NCBI GenBank assembly: GCA_050486105.1
Contig: JBJHCR010000148.1
Span: 1-15,119, forward strand
Reading direction: 5' to 3'
From: JAEXNA01 sp050486105
Lineage (GTDB): Bacteria; Vulcanimicrobiota; Xenobia; Xenobiales; JADMJV01
DNA length: 15,119 bases
Part shown: positions 7,272 to 15,119 of the stretch, piece by piece
How positions within the stretch are numbered: position 1 is the stretch's first letter
Layout of the letters: each line of letters begins with the position of its first letter
Notes under the pieces: generated by a model
Databases searched by the model: none
What the model saw: the letters and a program-made list of their open reading frames with translations, nothing else
What the model was told of the DNA's origin: nothing
Program-made: the position numbers and the translations under genes

Positions 7272-9956
7272 ATGACCCCCGTGCGTTCTTACACCCTTCG
7301 CTCCACCACCCTGATGTTCTTGATAGACCTCATTTTCGGGGTCGTCTTGCTCTACGTTTTGGGATTGCTCTTGGGGGTCATACCCGAGTATACTTTCGAT
7401 TACTTTCTTGCTGCCGCTGGACTCTATTTGATCAAGACGGCGATTTGGCTAGGTCTAAGAATTCCCTTGATCCTCCCCATCGACCGCTGGGAGCGAGAGG
7501 GTTCCCGTCCCGAAGCGAGCGAGCCCCAGTTGATCCGAGGAATTTCCCATTTTCCGTACGATTTCACCTTGTTTTACGGGGTCTTGCTGACGGGATTCTA
7601 TGCTACCCTCATGCTCTTCATGATCTACGGCCCAGGGCCCATTCAATTAGGGGATGAGATGCTTCTTCCAGGGTTGCTCTTTGCCTCGTCCATAGGTGCG
7701 GGAGCCATTGCCATCGGAATTCCTGTGAATCTGTTGCTCACTTCCAGGTTCTCCAGAAAGCTCTCTGAGCGACGTGCCGAAGTTTTCGATGAAGTCCCCG
7801 GAAAAGAGGTCTCCCTAAGGACGAAGATCGTGACCTTCTCGGTGGCTCTAGGTTGCGCCCCCAGTCTGCTGCTTTTCGCCGTTCAGTCCTTTGTCGGCAA
7901 CGCCGGGCTGCATCAGGAAGCAGACCGCACGGCGGTGGCTCTCGTCGCTCGCTTGGCTACCGAGCGAGAGGCCGACTTTGGTCGATGGGCTCTGACTCAG
8001 ACGACTTTCCCGTTCGTGATTCAGCAAGAAGAGATTCGTTTTTTTCCCTCCGCGTCTCCCCCCGAGCCGGTCTTGGAGCTCGTGGATGCGGTGAAGTTGG
8101 GGCACACTCCCACCCGAGTGAAGGAGAAGAGGCTGAGGTATGTGGTTCGCTTCCTAAATCGGGATGGCACGGTGATCGGGGTGGCTGTCGGGGTTCCGGA
8201 TCAAGACCACAATTGGATGGCCCTATTTCTCGTGCTCCTATTGGCGTCAGTGTGGCCACTCATCACTGCTGTGCTGATGGAGCAAACAATAGCCCGACCG
8301 GTCAGCGTGATCTCATCGAGCTTTCATCGGATCGTGGGTCGAGGTCGAACCGAAGAAGCGGACCAAGTGCCCATTTTCTTTAAGGATGAAGTAGGGCGGC
8401 TGGCTTTCAATGCCAACCGGACCATCGCTACTCTCACTGAGGCTCGCGCCCAACTCGAGAAGAACTCTCGAGCTCTGGCCCACAAGAATCGCGAACTCGA
8501 AGAGGCCTACCGGACCAAAGGCGAATTTCTGGCGAATATGTCGCACGAGTTGAGGACTCCACTGAACGCCATCATCGGCTTCAGTCGCTTGATGAAGCGC
8601 AAGATTGGTGACGACCTTCCTCCGAGGCAGCGCAAGAATTTGGATTTGATCACCGTCTCTGGAGAGCAGTTGCTCACCCTGGTCAACGACTTGCTAGATT
8701 TCGAGAAAATCGAAGCCGGCAAGCTCATCGTTCAGCGCGAAGAGACCCAATTGCCCCCCCTATTGCAAGCCCTTCGAGAGACCCTGAGCCCAGTGGCCCA
8801 GGAAAAGGGTTTGGAGCTTGAGTTCGATCTTGAGAACCTGCCCCAGGCGATGGTCACCGACGCTGACCGACTCAGACAAATCCTCACCAATCTGGTGGTC
8901 AACGCCATCAAGTACAGCGACGCCGGCCGAGTAACCCTGACGGCTTTAGGAAACGAAGGACGCGTGATCTTCGAGATTGCCGATCAGGGAATCGGGATGA
9001 CGCCGGACGAGCTGGAGAAGATCTTCACTCCTTTTCATCAAGTGGACGCCAGTGAGACCAGAGAGCGAGGCGGCGTGGGCCTGGGTCTTGCCATTGTGGC
9101 TCGGTTGGTTAGGTTGCTCCGAGGCCGGATCGAGGTCAGTTCGGTGAAGGGGCAAGGCTCGATCTTCACTGTGAGTTTCCCCCTCAAAGACGACCTCGAT
9201 CATTTGCGGCCAATGGGCTCCGGGGCCGAGGTTTTGGTGGTAGATGACAATCTCGACTATCTCGAGTCCATTCATCACGAGTTGTCCGAAGCCGGTTATC
9301 GGGTGCTGGTGGCAAGCTCCGGAGAGCAAGCTTTGGAGCTCCTTGAGAACACTCGCCCAGAGGTCATCCTCTTGGACATCGTTATGCCGGACATGGACGG
9401 TTGGGAGGTCCTACGGAAACTGAGGAAGGACCCCAATAATGATGAGATACCGGTGATTATAACCAGTGTTCTCAACGACCAGCCGGTAGGCTTGGACGTA
9501 GATTTTTCCGGTTGGTTATCCAAGCCCTTTGATTTTAGCGACCTCAGGCGATATTTGACCAAAGACCGAGGGTCGGTGAGACTGAGCGCTTCCGACGACA
9601 TTCTCATTGTTGAAGACGATCCGCAAACTTCACAACTGCTGGAGCAGGTGTTTGAGGAATCTGGGGTCCGGATTCACATTTGCAAATCGGAGGCCGAGGC
9701 CGTGGAGCGACTCAAGCACGGATTGCCCACCGTCTTAGTGCTCGACCTCAAACTCGAAGAAGGCAGTGGCTGGTCGGTCTTGACTTTCTTGCGCACTCAG
9801 GAGGGAAGCGAAAAAACTCGTGTCTTTGTCTATACTGCCAGCGATATCGGACCCGCTGAGCGCAGCAAGCTCAGTGAAAGCGTGGTCACGGTGATCCATA
9901 AGCACGCTAAAGACAGTCTGGCCAATCTGGTGGGCTTGGTGGTGGGGAGAGAATAG
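7272..9956 (+). CDS. Membrane hybrid histidine kinase with two C-terminal receivers
   Basis: The product is 894 residues from ATG 7272. Membrane segments lie near 14-36, 42-70, 96-118, 132-156, 187-207 and 315-333. Residues 208-314 between the last two are probably the external sensor. HAMP-like sequence (about 334-390) and a coiled linker follow. The kinase core has the H-box SHELRTP with His425, the N-box with Asn544, G1 DQGIGM (571-576) and G2 GVGLGLAI (601-608). Receiver 1 has D658/D659, phosphoacceptor D702, T731 and K751-P. Receiver 2 has E781/D782/D783, D825, T855 and K877, but lacks the usual proline after the lysine. No Hpt domain is visible. The in-frame TTG-type extension back to 7197 has no family character and overlaps the divergent gene's start. 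The gene converges, 12 bases apart, on a lone receiver gene that may be its output. Confidence 0.9.
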   Translation: MTPVRSYTLRSTTLMFLIDLIFGVVLLYVLGLLLGVIPEYTFDYFLAAAGLYLIKTAIWLGLRIPLILPIDRWEREGSRPEASEPQLIRGISHFPYDFTLFYGVLLTGFYATLMLFMIYGPGPIQLGDEMLLPGLLFASSIGAGAIAIGIPVNLLLTSRFSRKLSERRAEVFDEVPGKEVSLRTKIVTFSVALGCAPSLLLFAVQSFVGNAGLHQEADRTAVALVARLATEREADFGRWALTQTTFPFVIQQEEIRFFPSASPPEPVLELVDAVKLGHTPTRVKEKRLRYVVRFLNRDGTVIGVAVGVPDQDHNWMALFLVLLLASVWPLITAVLMEQTIARPVSVISSSFHRIVGRGRTEEADQVPIFFKDEVGRLAFNANRTIATLTEARAQLEKNSRALAHKNRELEEAYRTKGEFLANMSHELRTPLNAIIGFSRLMKRKIGDDLPPRQRKNLDLITVSGEQLLTLVNDLLDFEKIEAGKLIVQREETQLPPLLQALRETLSPVAQEKGLELEFDLENLPQAMVTDADRLRQILTNLVVNAIKYSDAGRVTLTALGNEGRVIFEIADQGIGMTPDELEKIFTPFHQVDASETRERGGVGLGLAIVARLVRLLRGRIEVSSVKGQGSIFTVSFPLKDDLDHLRPMGSGAEVLVVDDNLDYLESIHHELSEAGYRVLVASSGEQALELLENTRPEVILLDIVMPDMDGWEVLRKLRKDPNNDEIPVIITSVLNDQPVGLDVDFSGWLSKPFDFSDLRRYLTKDRGSVRLSASDDILIVEDDPQTSQLLEQVFEESGVRIHICKSEAEAVERLKHGLPTVLVLDLKLEEGSGWSVLTFLRTQEGSEKTRVFVYTASDIGPAERSKLSESVVTVIHKHAKDSLANLVGLVVGRE

Positions 9957-9968
9957 CGACGGGGGCTT

Positions 9969-10358
9969 TTAAGGTTCGCTTCTCGATAGATACTTTTCTA
10001 TGGTGGCGAATAGGAGCTCTTCATCTATGGGCTTGGTGACATAGTCGTCAAAACCGATGCGCAGCGCACGTTCGCGATCACCTTTTATGGCGTGAGCAGT
10101 CAAGGCGATGATCGGCATGGCTTCAGAAGAGAGTTGCTCACGGATCGCTTGGCATACTTCCCAACCACTTTTTCTTGGAAGAGAAAGGTCCAAGAGGATC
10201 AAGTCCGGTCGCTCTTCCAAGGCGATGGTCAGGCCCGATTCTCCGTCTTCAGCCACTAGGAGTTCATAATCGTCCTCGAGCAACTGCATGACCAAGTCGA
10301 GGTTCACCGGGTTGTCTTCCACGATCAGGATGCGCACCGAATTTGGGTTCCTAATCAT
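9969..10358 (-). CDS. Single-domain response regulator (CheY/DivK-like receiver)
   Basis: The 129 residues are almost exactly one receiver domain with no output domain. Acidic pocket E14-D15, phosphoacceptor Asp57 (LLDLSLP), Thr87 (ALTAHA) and Lys109-Pro110 (YVTKPID) are all present, so it should accept phosphate. ALTAHAIKGDRERA and GFDDYVTKPI resemble DivK-like or hybrid-kinase receivers. ATG 10358 has AGAAGG 4-5 bases upstream and GGAGG a little further. It begins 15 bases after the sbcC stop on the same strand, so it is probably co-transcribed with sbcDC. Its 3' end is 12 bases from the 3' end of the convergent hybrid kinase, its most likely phosphodonor. The output is probably protein-protein interaction; the partner is unknown. 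Confidence 0.9.
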   Translation of the reverse strand: MIRNPNSVRILIVEDNPVNLDLVMQLLEDDYELLVAEDGESGLTIALEERPDLILLDLSLPRKSGWEVCQAIREQLSSEAMPIIALTAHAIKGDRERALRIGFDDYVTKPIDEELLFATIEKYLSRSEP

Positions 10359-10373
10359 CGGGCCTTCTCCCTC

Positions 10374-13300
10374 CTAGGCCTGGAGGGTGATTCTTCTCGA
10401 AGTTTGGTCGGGAAGCGACGAGTGAGCCGTTATGGTAATTTTCTGTTGAACCTGCTCTTTCAGAGTTTCCAGGTGGGAAACTATTCCCACGGTGAATCCG
10501 AGGCCGGCCAAGCGTCGAAGCCCTTCTACAGCGGCCTGGCAAGAGGCTTTGTCCAGGCTTCCGAATCCTTCGTCTAGGATCAAGGTCTGCACCCGACTCT
10601 GTCCGTTGTGCTCCCCCTGAAGTACATCGCCGAGTCCTAAGGCAAGGGCCACCGTGGCCAGAAAGGCTTCTCCCCCTGATAGAGTTGTCAGAGCTCGGAC
10701 TTGGGAAGCCTTGAGGTCAAAAGCTAAGATTTCCAAAGACGGGCCAGGGGTGAGATAGAAGTTTCCCGGGGCGAGGTCTTGGAGGCGGACATTGGCAGCC
10801 TTGAGTACCCTGCCAAGAAACTTCCCAATGATCCAGTCTGAAAAGCTCTGGCCTGCTTCCCCTGAGGCCGCCTGAGCCAAGGGGGCCAACTTCGAGACAG
10901 TTCCCCGAACCGCTCGGATCTCCGCTTCGAGTTGGACATATCTTTCCACATCCCAACTTTGCTTTGTCAGCAGACCCTCAAGCACCGATCGTCGTGCCGT
11001 GAGAGCTTCGAGTCTCTCTCGATCTGAACTGAGTTTGTTCCTGAGTTCCATGGAGCTAAAGTCCGGCGACGGAAGGGCATTGAGAAGTTCCTGAGATTGG
11101 CTGAGTTGGCGTTTGACCGTGCCCACCAGAATCTCTTTATCGAGAACCTGATTCCGGCTGAGATTTCTTTCCCTCTCGAGCCGACCGAGAGAAGCTTGGA
11201 GACCCTCCCAGCTTTCAAAATCTCCCTGAAAGCGCCTCCAGAGGTCGTTTTGGATCTCGATATTCCTAGATTCTAGATCGCTGAGTCGCTGTTGGGCTAC
11301 TCTTCGATCGAGCAATTGGGAGGCGAAGGCCTCCCCCATTAGGATGGCTCGCTGAGAACTGTAAGCGATCTCTTCGAGTTCAGTGAGACGCAGCTCGGTT
11401 CGGGCTCTCTCCTGGTAGAGTTTCTCTGACCACGTTCGCTTCCAGGTCGATTCACTCTCCGGATCAAAATTGAGTTGATGAGCAAGCTGATTGAGAAAGC
11501 GTTTCTCTTGGAATTGGTAGGCCTCTTCGGCCGTGAGGCACAAGGTGGTGAGCCGTTCTCTCGAAATTCGGATTTTCTTGAGATCCCTCTGCAAAGGCAA
11601 GATTTGTTGGGTCACACTCTCCAGGCTGTCCCGCACTTTTTCCAACCGCGCATGTTGTTTGCGGAGCGTTGCCAGACGCTCTTTTTGTTCCGCTAGATGC
11701 TCGTTGACCACCTCGGGGAGAGTATCTTCGCCTTCCAATTGTTCCAGGCGTCCTTCCAAGCGGGCGCTCCTCTGGTCTAATTGCTGACACTCCTGACGGG
11801 CGTGCAGCAAACGTCGTTCCAGGGTCTCGAGAACGCCGGCCTCGGGCTCTTGGGATGTAGACGACTCGTACTCGGGCCTTTGGCCATCGGCTCCTGTTCT
11901 TTGATGATCGGTTGCTCCGCAGATGGGACAAGGTTGGCCGGGCTCAAGCTCCTGGGAGAGCCTGGCTCTCCATTGGGCTTCCTGAAGGCCTTGGGCTGAG
12001 CGAAGCTCGGATTGAGCTCGTTGGAATTCCAGTTCTAACTCGGCGATGGTCTCTAGAAAGCGGACTCGACGCGAGCGAGTTTGGTCAAGCAACTCCAGCA
12101 GCTGTTGACGTTGTTGGACCTGCAGATGACCGGCCTCGAGCCGCTCTACTTTCGGACCGAGATCCTTGAGTTCTTGCTCGCAGTGCTCCAATTCTTGAAG
12201 CTTGAGTCGAAAATCGCTTTGCTGACCCTTAAGCTTCTTGAATCGCTTTTTTAGCTCCAGCCAGCGTTCCTTGAGGTCTTCCAGGCGGGACACTGCTGTG
12301 GCCCACTCTTGCGCCAAGACTTCCAGACCTTCGCCCTGAGCATGGAGCTCTTGAAGACGTTCGAGATTCCACCGCAGCTGGAACTTCTCTTCTTCGAGCT
12401 CGCGAGCTCGGGCGATCTCAGCTTCGACAAAATCGGTCTCTTGGGTCAAGCGCTGATAGTCGGCCTCATGTCGCTGAAGTTCACTATTGAGTTCGGAGAT
12501 CTCCTCAAAAGTGTGGCGCCACTCTTGGTAGTGGGGGAGAGCCTCCAAGAGTCGGGATCGAAGACTTCGCTCTTCTTCTTGCCCCGTGCCTTCGAGAACC
12601 TCAAGTTCTCGCTGGGCGTGATCTCTTTGTCGAGCCAGAGTCTCATAACGGACCACCGATTCCAGATGGGAGTGCCAACTTCCACTTCTCTGGCGGAGTT
12701 CGTCGAGTTCATCACCAACAGCTTGAAGTTCCGCCTTGGTTCGCTCTAATTCGGCCTGAGGATCGCCGTGGGCCGAGTCGTACTCGAGCAGGAAACGGTC
12801 CAACTCCTGATTCAACAGGTCCAGTTCGAGCTGGGCGCCCTCAGTGCGGTCCCTCAGCCCTTCTGAGAACTCAAGGTAGCGACCCAGCCCGGCGAGGACC
12901 GACAAGGTTTCACGTCGCTGCTCGGGAGCGGCAAAGAGAAGTTCTCCAAACTTGCCCTGAGGGACGATGACGAGTTGTCGGAATTGTTTGGCATCAAGGC
13001 CCAGGAGCTTCTGGATCATCTTAGCTGCGCCTTGAACGCTGGAGCTGAGCACGTCTTGGCTGTTGGGTTGACGGTAGCGGGGATGAAACCAGAGAGTGCA
13101 GGTCTGGGTGAGTTGCTCGGGATCAGCGGGATCGGGTCTCAAGAGTCGCTCGATACGGTAGGTTTTCTCAGCTACGGTAAAATCAAACCTCACGCTGGTC
13201 CATTTTTCTGGCGGGAAACTTAGGGTTCGCAACTCGCTTAAGGTTCGATCCCCCCCCGATGAGATCCCGTATAGAGCGAAGCAGATAGCGTCCAACAGGA

Positions 13301-13427
13301 AGGTTTTTCCGCTGCCCACAGCGCCTTGTATCAGAAATAGACCCCGCCCGGAGAGCTTTTCCAGGTCTAGAATCTCCTCGGACAGGAACGGTCCGAATCC
13401 TTCCAAGGTTAGAAGAACAGGTCTCAT
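10374..13427 (-). CDS. sbcC: SbcC/Rad50-type exonuclease subunit (SMC-like ATPase)
   Basis: The product is 1017 residues, a normal SbcC length. It has Walker A GAVGSGKT (35-42, Lys41), Q-loop VPQGKF with Gln157, long heptad-rich coiled coils (about 190-490 and 515-850) around the zinc hook CPIC (Cys500, Cys503), signature LSGGE (916-920) and Walker B LILDEGFGSLD (Asp952, Glu953). With SbcD it forms the bacterial Mre11-Rad50 complex, which processes hairpins and DNA ends. All ATPase motifs look functional. The ATG overlaps the sbcD stop (ATGA, 13424-13427), indicating translational coupling. A run of eight G on the coding strand (complement of 13250-13257, residues 57-60) lies just after Walker A and is a slippage-prone site. 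Confidence 0.95.
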   Translation of the reverse strand: MRPVLLTLEGFGPFLSEEILDLEKLSGRGLFLIQGAVGSGKTFLLDAICFALYGISSGGDRTLSELRTLSFPPEKWTSVRFDFTVAEKTYRIERLLRPDPADPEQLTQTCTLWFHPRYRQPNSQDVLSSSVQGAAKMIQKLLGLDAKQFRQLVIVPQGKFGELLFAAPEQRRETLSVLAGLGRYLEFSEGLRDRTEGAQLELDLLNQELDRFLLEYDSAHGDPQAELERTKAELQAVGDELDELRQRSGSWHSHLESVVRYETLARQRDHAQRELEVLEGTGQEEERSLRSRLLEALPHYQEWRHTFEEISELNSELQRHEADYQRLTQETDFVEAEIARARELEEEKFQLRWNLERLQELHAQGEGLEVLAQEWATAVSRLEDLKERWLELKKRFKKLKGQQSDFRLKLQELEHCEQELKDLGPKVERLEAGHLQVQQRQQLLELLDQTRSRRVRFLETIAELELEFQRAQSELRSAQGLQEAQWRARLSQELEPGQPCPICGATDHQRTGADGQRPEYESSTSQEPEAGVLETLERRLLHARQECQQLDQRSARLEGRLEQLEGEDTLPEVVNEHLAEQKERLATLRKQHARLEKVRDSLESVTQQILPLQRDLKKIRISRERLTTLCLTAEEAYQFQEKRFLNQLAHQLNFDPESESTWKRTWSEKLYQERARTELRLTELEEIAYSSQRAILMGEAFASQLLDRRVAQQRLSDLESRNIEIQNDLWRRFQGDFESWEGLQASLGRLERERNLSRNQVLDKEILVGTVKRQLSQSQELLNALPSPDFSSMELRNKLSSDRERLEALTARRSVLEGLLTKQSWDVERYVQLEAEIRAVRGTVSKLAPLAQAASGEAGQSFSDWIIGKFLGRVLKAANVRLQDLAPGNFYLTPGPSLEILAFDLKASQVRALTTLSGGEAFLATVALALGLGDVLQGEHNGQSRVQTLILDEGFGSLDKASCQAAVEGLRRLAGLGFTVGIVSHLETLKEQVQQKITITAHSSLPDQTSRRITLQA

Positions 13428-14521
13428 AGCTCGGCTTCCAACTGCTGCAAGGCAGTCACGACCGTTGCTTCAGGTCGCTCTATCCCTTGATCCGCAAGGA
13501 AAGCCAGAAAGCTTTCCGTCAGAGGGTAAGCGTGGGTCTGGCTTCCACGCCGGGACGGGCCTGGTGCGACTTCTACGGCGACCACTCGAGGATTGAGCTG
13601 CCGCAAGGTCCACGATTCTTCTAGAGTGAGATCGCTATCCTCGAGAGAAACGGCCAAGAGATCCGGCGTCCTATCGGCTCGCAAATAGGCTGTGACCTCC
13701 TCTCTTGTGCCGCTGAGATGTCGGAGCTTTCGCTTAGGCCTCAATGGATACTCTTCAACGAAGGCCGCTTTCTTGTCGAGCACATCAATGAACGAGACAC
13801 TCCGTTCCACTTGGCTATCCAGGTCCTCATAGGCTAGGATGCTGCCGCAATAGCGGGCGGAACGATTCGTGAGAGTGGTGGGCAGATGAACACCACCTAG
13901 GGCAGAGTAATCAAAAAACTCCAGGAAGCGTTGCTCGATGGGTTGCCCGCCGTTTTCGATGAGCGGCCCAAGTTCCGGCCGTCTACCCGGACCTTGGGCC
14001 CAAGCATAGGCCAAAAGAACGTTGATGTCCGAGGGGTTGAAGCGTTGGACGACTTTTTCGATGAGGTTTCGCCCTACCAGAGCCGGATGCTGTCGAGCCT
14101 CGGTGGAACCAGGATTTTGGGGGTAGGGAAGGCACCAAAAAGTTACCTCACGCTTGCTTCGGGTGCCCGAGAAGGTCATGGGGGAAAGAACGTCCGTGGG
14201 ATCGCAGAAAAGGTAGAGCCCCCTTTCGCGTATCCACCTGCTGCCTAGATAAACAGAGCGAAAATCATCGTGAGGACCAGCTAGAACCAGCACGGTCGTC
14301 CCCAGGTCAAGCAATTTGTCGATGGTTTCGTGAAACACCCGATATGACTCGTCAGTAGGGGGTGAGGCGGCAAAGACGTCACCCGCCACCACTGCCACAT
14401 CAGGGTTGAGATCTCGGGCCAAGTTAAGCATTTGATCCAAGACGTATCGTTGGTCTTCCAAAAGGCAGTGTCCGAAAAAACGCTTGCCCAAATGCCAGTC
14501 AGAGGTGTGGAGAATCCGCAC
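13424..14521 (-). CDS. sbcD: SbcD/Mre11-type nuclease subunit with incomplete metal site
   Basis: The product is 365 residues from GTG 14521 (MRILHTSDWHLG, the standard family start), with GAGG 13 bases upstream. Calcineurin-like phosphoesterase motifs can be followed in order: DWHLG (Asp8, His10), AGDVF (Asp48), AGPHDD (82-86, normally GNHD), LLAYAWAQG (Tyr172, normally His), ALGGVH (207-212, normally GHLH, with His212 kept). By analogy with P. furiosus Mre11, site 1 ligands (D8, H10, bridging D48, H212) and catalytic His84 remain. The three ligands used only by site 2 are Pro83, Tyr172 and Gly210. The frame is intact and the rest of the protein, including CGSILAYEDLDSQVERSV and the C-terminal domain, looks normal. 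It is probably a structural or one-metal subunit rather than a standard nuclease. Confidence 0.93.
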   Translation of the reverse strand: MRILHTSDWHLGKRFFGHCLLEDQRYVLDQMLNLARDLNPDVAVVAGDVFAASPPTDESYRVFHETIDKLLDLGTTVLVLAGPHDDFRSVYLGSRWIRERGLYLFCDPTDVLSPMTFSGTRSKREVTFWCLPYPQNPGSTEARQHPALVGRNLIEKVVQRFNPSDINVLLAYAWAQGPGRRPELGPLIENGGQPIEQRFLEFFDYSALGGVHLPTTLTNRSARYCGSILAYEDLDSQVERSVSFIDVLDKKAAFVEEYPLRPKRKLRHLSGTREEVTAYLRADRTPDLLAVSLEDSDLTLEESWTLRQLNPRVVAVEVAPGPSRRGSQTHAYPLTESFLAFLADQGIERPEATVVTALQQLEAEL

Positions 14522-14663
14522 GCTAGTTCGTTCGCCTCATATCACCCCCCCCCTTCGTGAGACTTTCTCCTCAAGAGGTCCATTTTTTCAGAGTCGATTA
14601 AGGTTCGAGGGTTATTCTGAATTTAACACCGAGAGAGAATTCCCAAAGGAGAACCTGAAGACT
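14522..14663. promoter_or_regulatory. Divergent upstream region of sbcD and the small helical protein
   Basis: These 142 bases must hold the promoters of sbcDC (minus) and the gene at 14664 (plus). A run of nine C (14545-14553, nine G on the sbcD strand) lies 24-32 bases before the sbcD start and could alter expression if its length slips. The AT-rich GGTTATTCTGAATTTAAC near 14609-14626 is the likeliest promoter area for the plus-strand gene, but I cannot define boxes. Confidence 0.35.
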
Positions 14664-14969
14664 ATGACTGCTGCACCGAGTTACTACCTCCCCGACGAAC
14701 TGGTCTACCTGCTTGAAGGCGTCGAAAATCTCCCCGCCGCAGAGGTCGCAGCCTGTGCCCTTCCTTTGCTGGAGCGTTTCTCTGATTCTCAACAGAAGGC
14801 CGACATCGGGGGGCAACTCCTCAGAGGTATCAGTCAGATGGGTACCGTGGAAGCCGGCGAAGCCCTCAAGGCGCTCGAAGTAATGGAGCGATTCCCCTCT
14901 TACCCCAGGCCTCGGGCTGCGGTAGCCATCGCCGCTCTGCGGGGGTTGGCATCCCAAAAAGCCGCTTGA
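14664..14969 (+). CDS. Small helical protein of unknown function
   Basis: The product is 101 residues from ATG 14664, with AAAGGAG at 14645-14651 (spacing about 12). The frame is open further upstream to 14484, but that would overlap the sbcD start and gives sequence of no protein character. The product is mostly amphipathic helix: LPDELVYLLEGVENL, EVAACALPLLERFSD, VEAGEALKALEVMERF and RPRAAVAIAALRGLA. The pattern is like two or three HEAT-type helical pairs. It is soluble, with no signal peptide. I recognise no family. It is divergent from sbcD and could be related to that operon only by shared control. Confidence 0.65.
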   Translation: MTAAPSYYLPDELVYLLEGVENLPAAEVAACALPLLERFSDSQQKADIGGQLLRGISQMGTVEAGEALKALEVMERFPSYPRPRAAVAIAALRGLASQKAA

Positions 14970-15097
14970 AGAGCACTTCGACTCCCGGGCGCTGATTGTT
15001 TGGCCTTTGGTCCGCAGGCTCCTAGGGTCTGTTGACATTCAACCTTCACGGCGCTGCACTCGCTTATTTTCCCTCTCCGAAAGCGCATTTTTGCTTA

Positions 15098-15113
15098 AGT
15101 ACTCTCGGGTACT
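15098..15113. repeat. Short hairpin near right edge
   Basis: AGTAC (15098-15102) and GTACT (15109-15113) are separated by six bases. No T-run follows within the window. Apart from this, bases 14970-15119 show no gene. Confidence 0.3.
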
Positions 15114-15119
15114 AGGCTC

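Noticed and set aside
9957..9968. Bidirectional terminator between the kinase and receiver genes
   Set aside because: Only 12 bases separate the stops and no stem-loop is present.
11464..11931. Long minus-strand open frame inside sbcC
   Set aside because: It is a shadow of the SbcC coiled-coil coding sequence in another frame, rich in Arg, Pro and Ser, with no independent start signal.
13424..14521. SbcD as a pseudogene
   Set aside because: The frame is full length, translationally coupled to intact sbcC, and substitutions are confined to specific metal ligands rather than scattered.

Overview
The window is bacterial, moderately GC-rich by eye, with closely packed genes on both strands. No rRNA, tRNA or CRISPR array is visible. 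Nothing in it fixes the phylum. The gene set (ornithine aminotransferase, medium-chain dehydrogenase, GH37-type trehalase, membrane hybrid histidine kinase, SbcCD) is found in many free-living bacteria, and I make no taxonomic call beyond that.

Positions 1-2382 look like a decayed accessory region. In order they hold: the 3' part of a tyrosine recombinase reading frame that runs in from the left edge and appears frameshifted near its end; an unrecognised ORF (422-850); a fragment with the character of an RHS/YD-repeat protein, broken by an in-frame TAG (988-1254); an intact ORF with a good ribosome binding site (1322-1819) that is more AT-rich than the flanking chromosome and could be a leftover immunity-type gene; and 563 bases without a convincing gene that carry several inverted repeats, the largest being a 23-base pair of arms with one mismatch (2064-2233).

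Positions 2383-7198 are metabolic. A minus-strand pair, a zinc-type medium-chain dehydrogenase followed 31 bases later by ornithine aminotransferase, is divergent from a cytoplasmic-type trehalase. The trehalase meets, tail to tail with a 4-base overlap, a minus-strand gene for an exported protein of unknown function.

Positions 7272-14969 carry signalling and DNA repair. A six-TM hybrid histidine kinase with two receivers converges, 12 bases apart, on a minus-strand cluster sbcD - sbcC - single-domain response regulator. SbcC has all its ATPase motifs and the CxxC zinc hook. SbcD keeps the residues of metal site 1, but all three ligands used only by metal site 2 are replaced: N to P at 83, H to Y at 172, H to G at 210. 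This is the most interesting observation in the window. It predicts an SbcCD complex with an intact ATPase and a one-metal or dead nuclease, expressed with a lone receiver domain. A small helical protein of unknown function is divergent from sbcD, and the window ends in about 150 bases of non-coding sequence.
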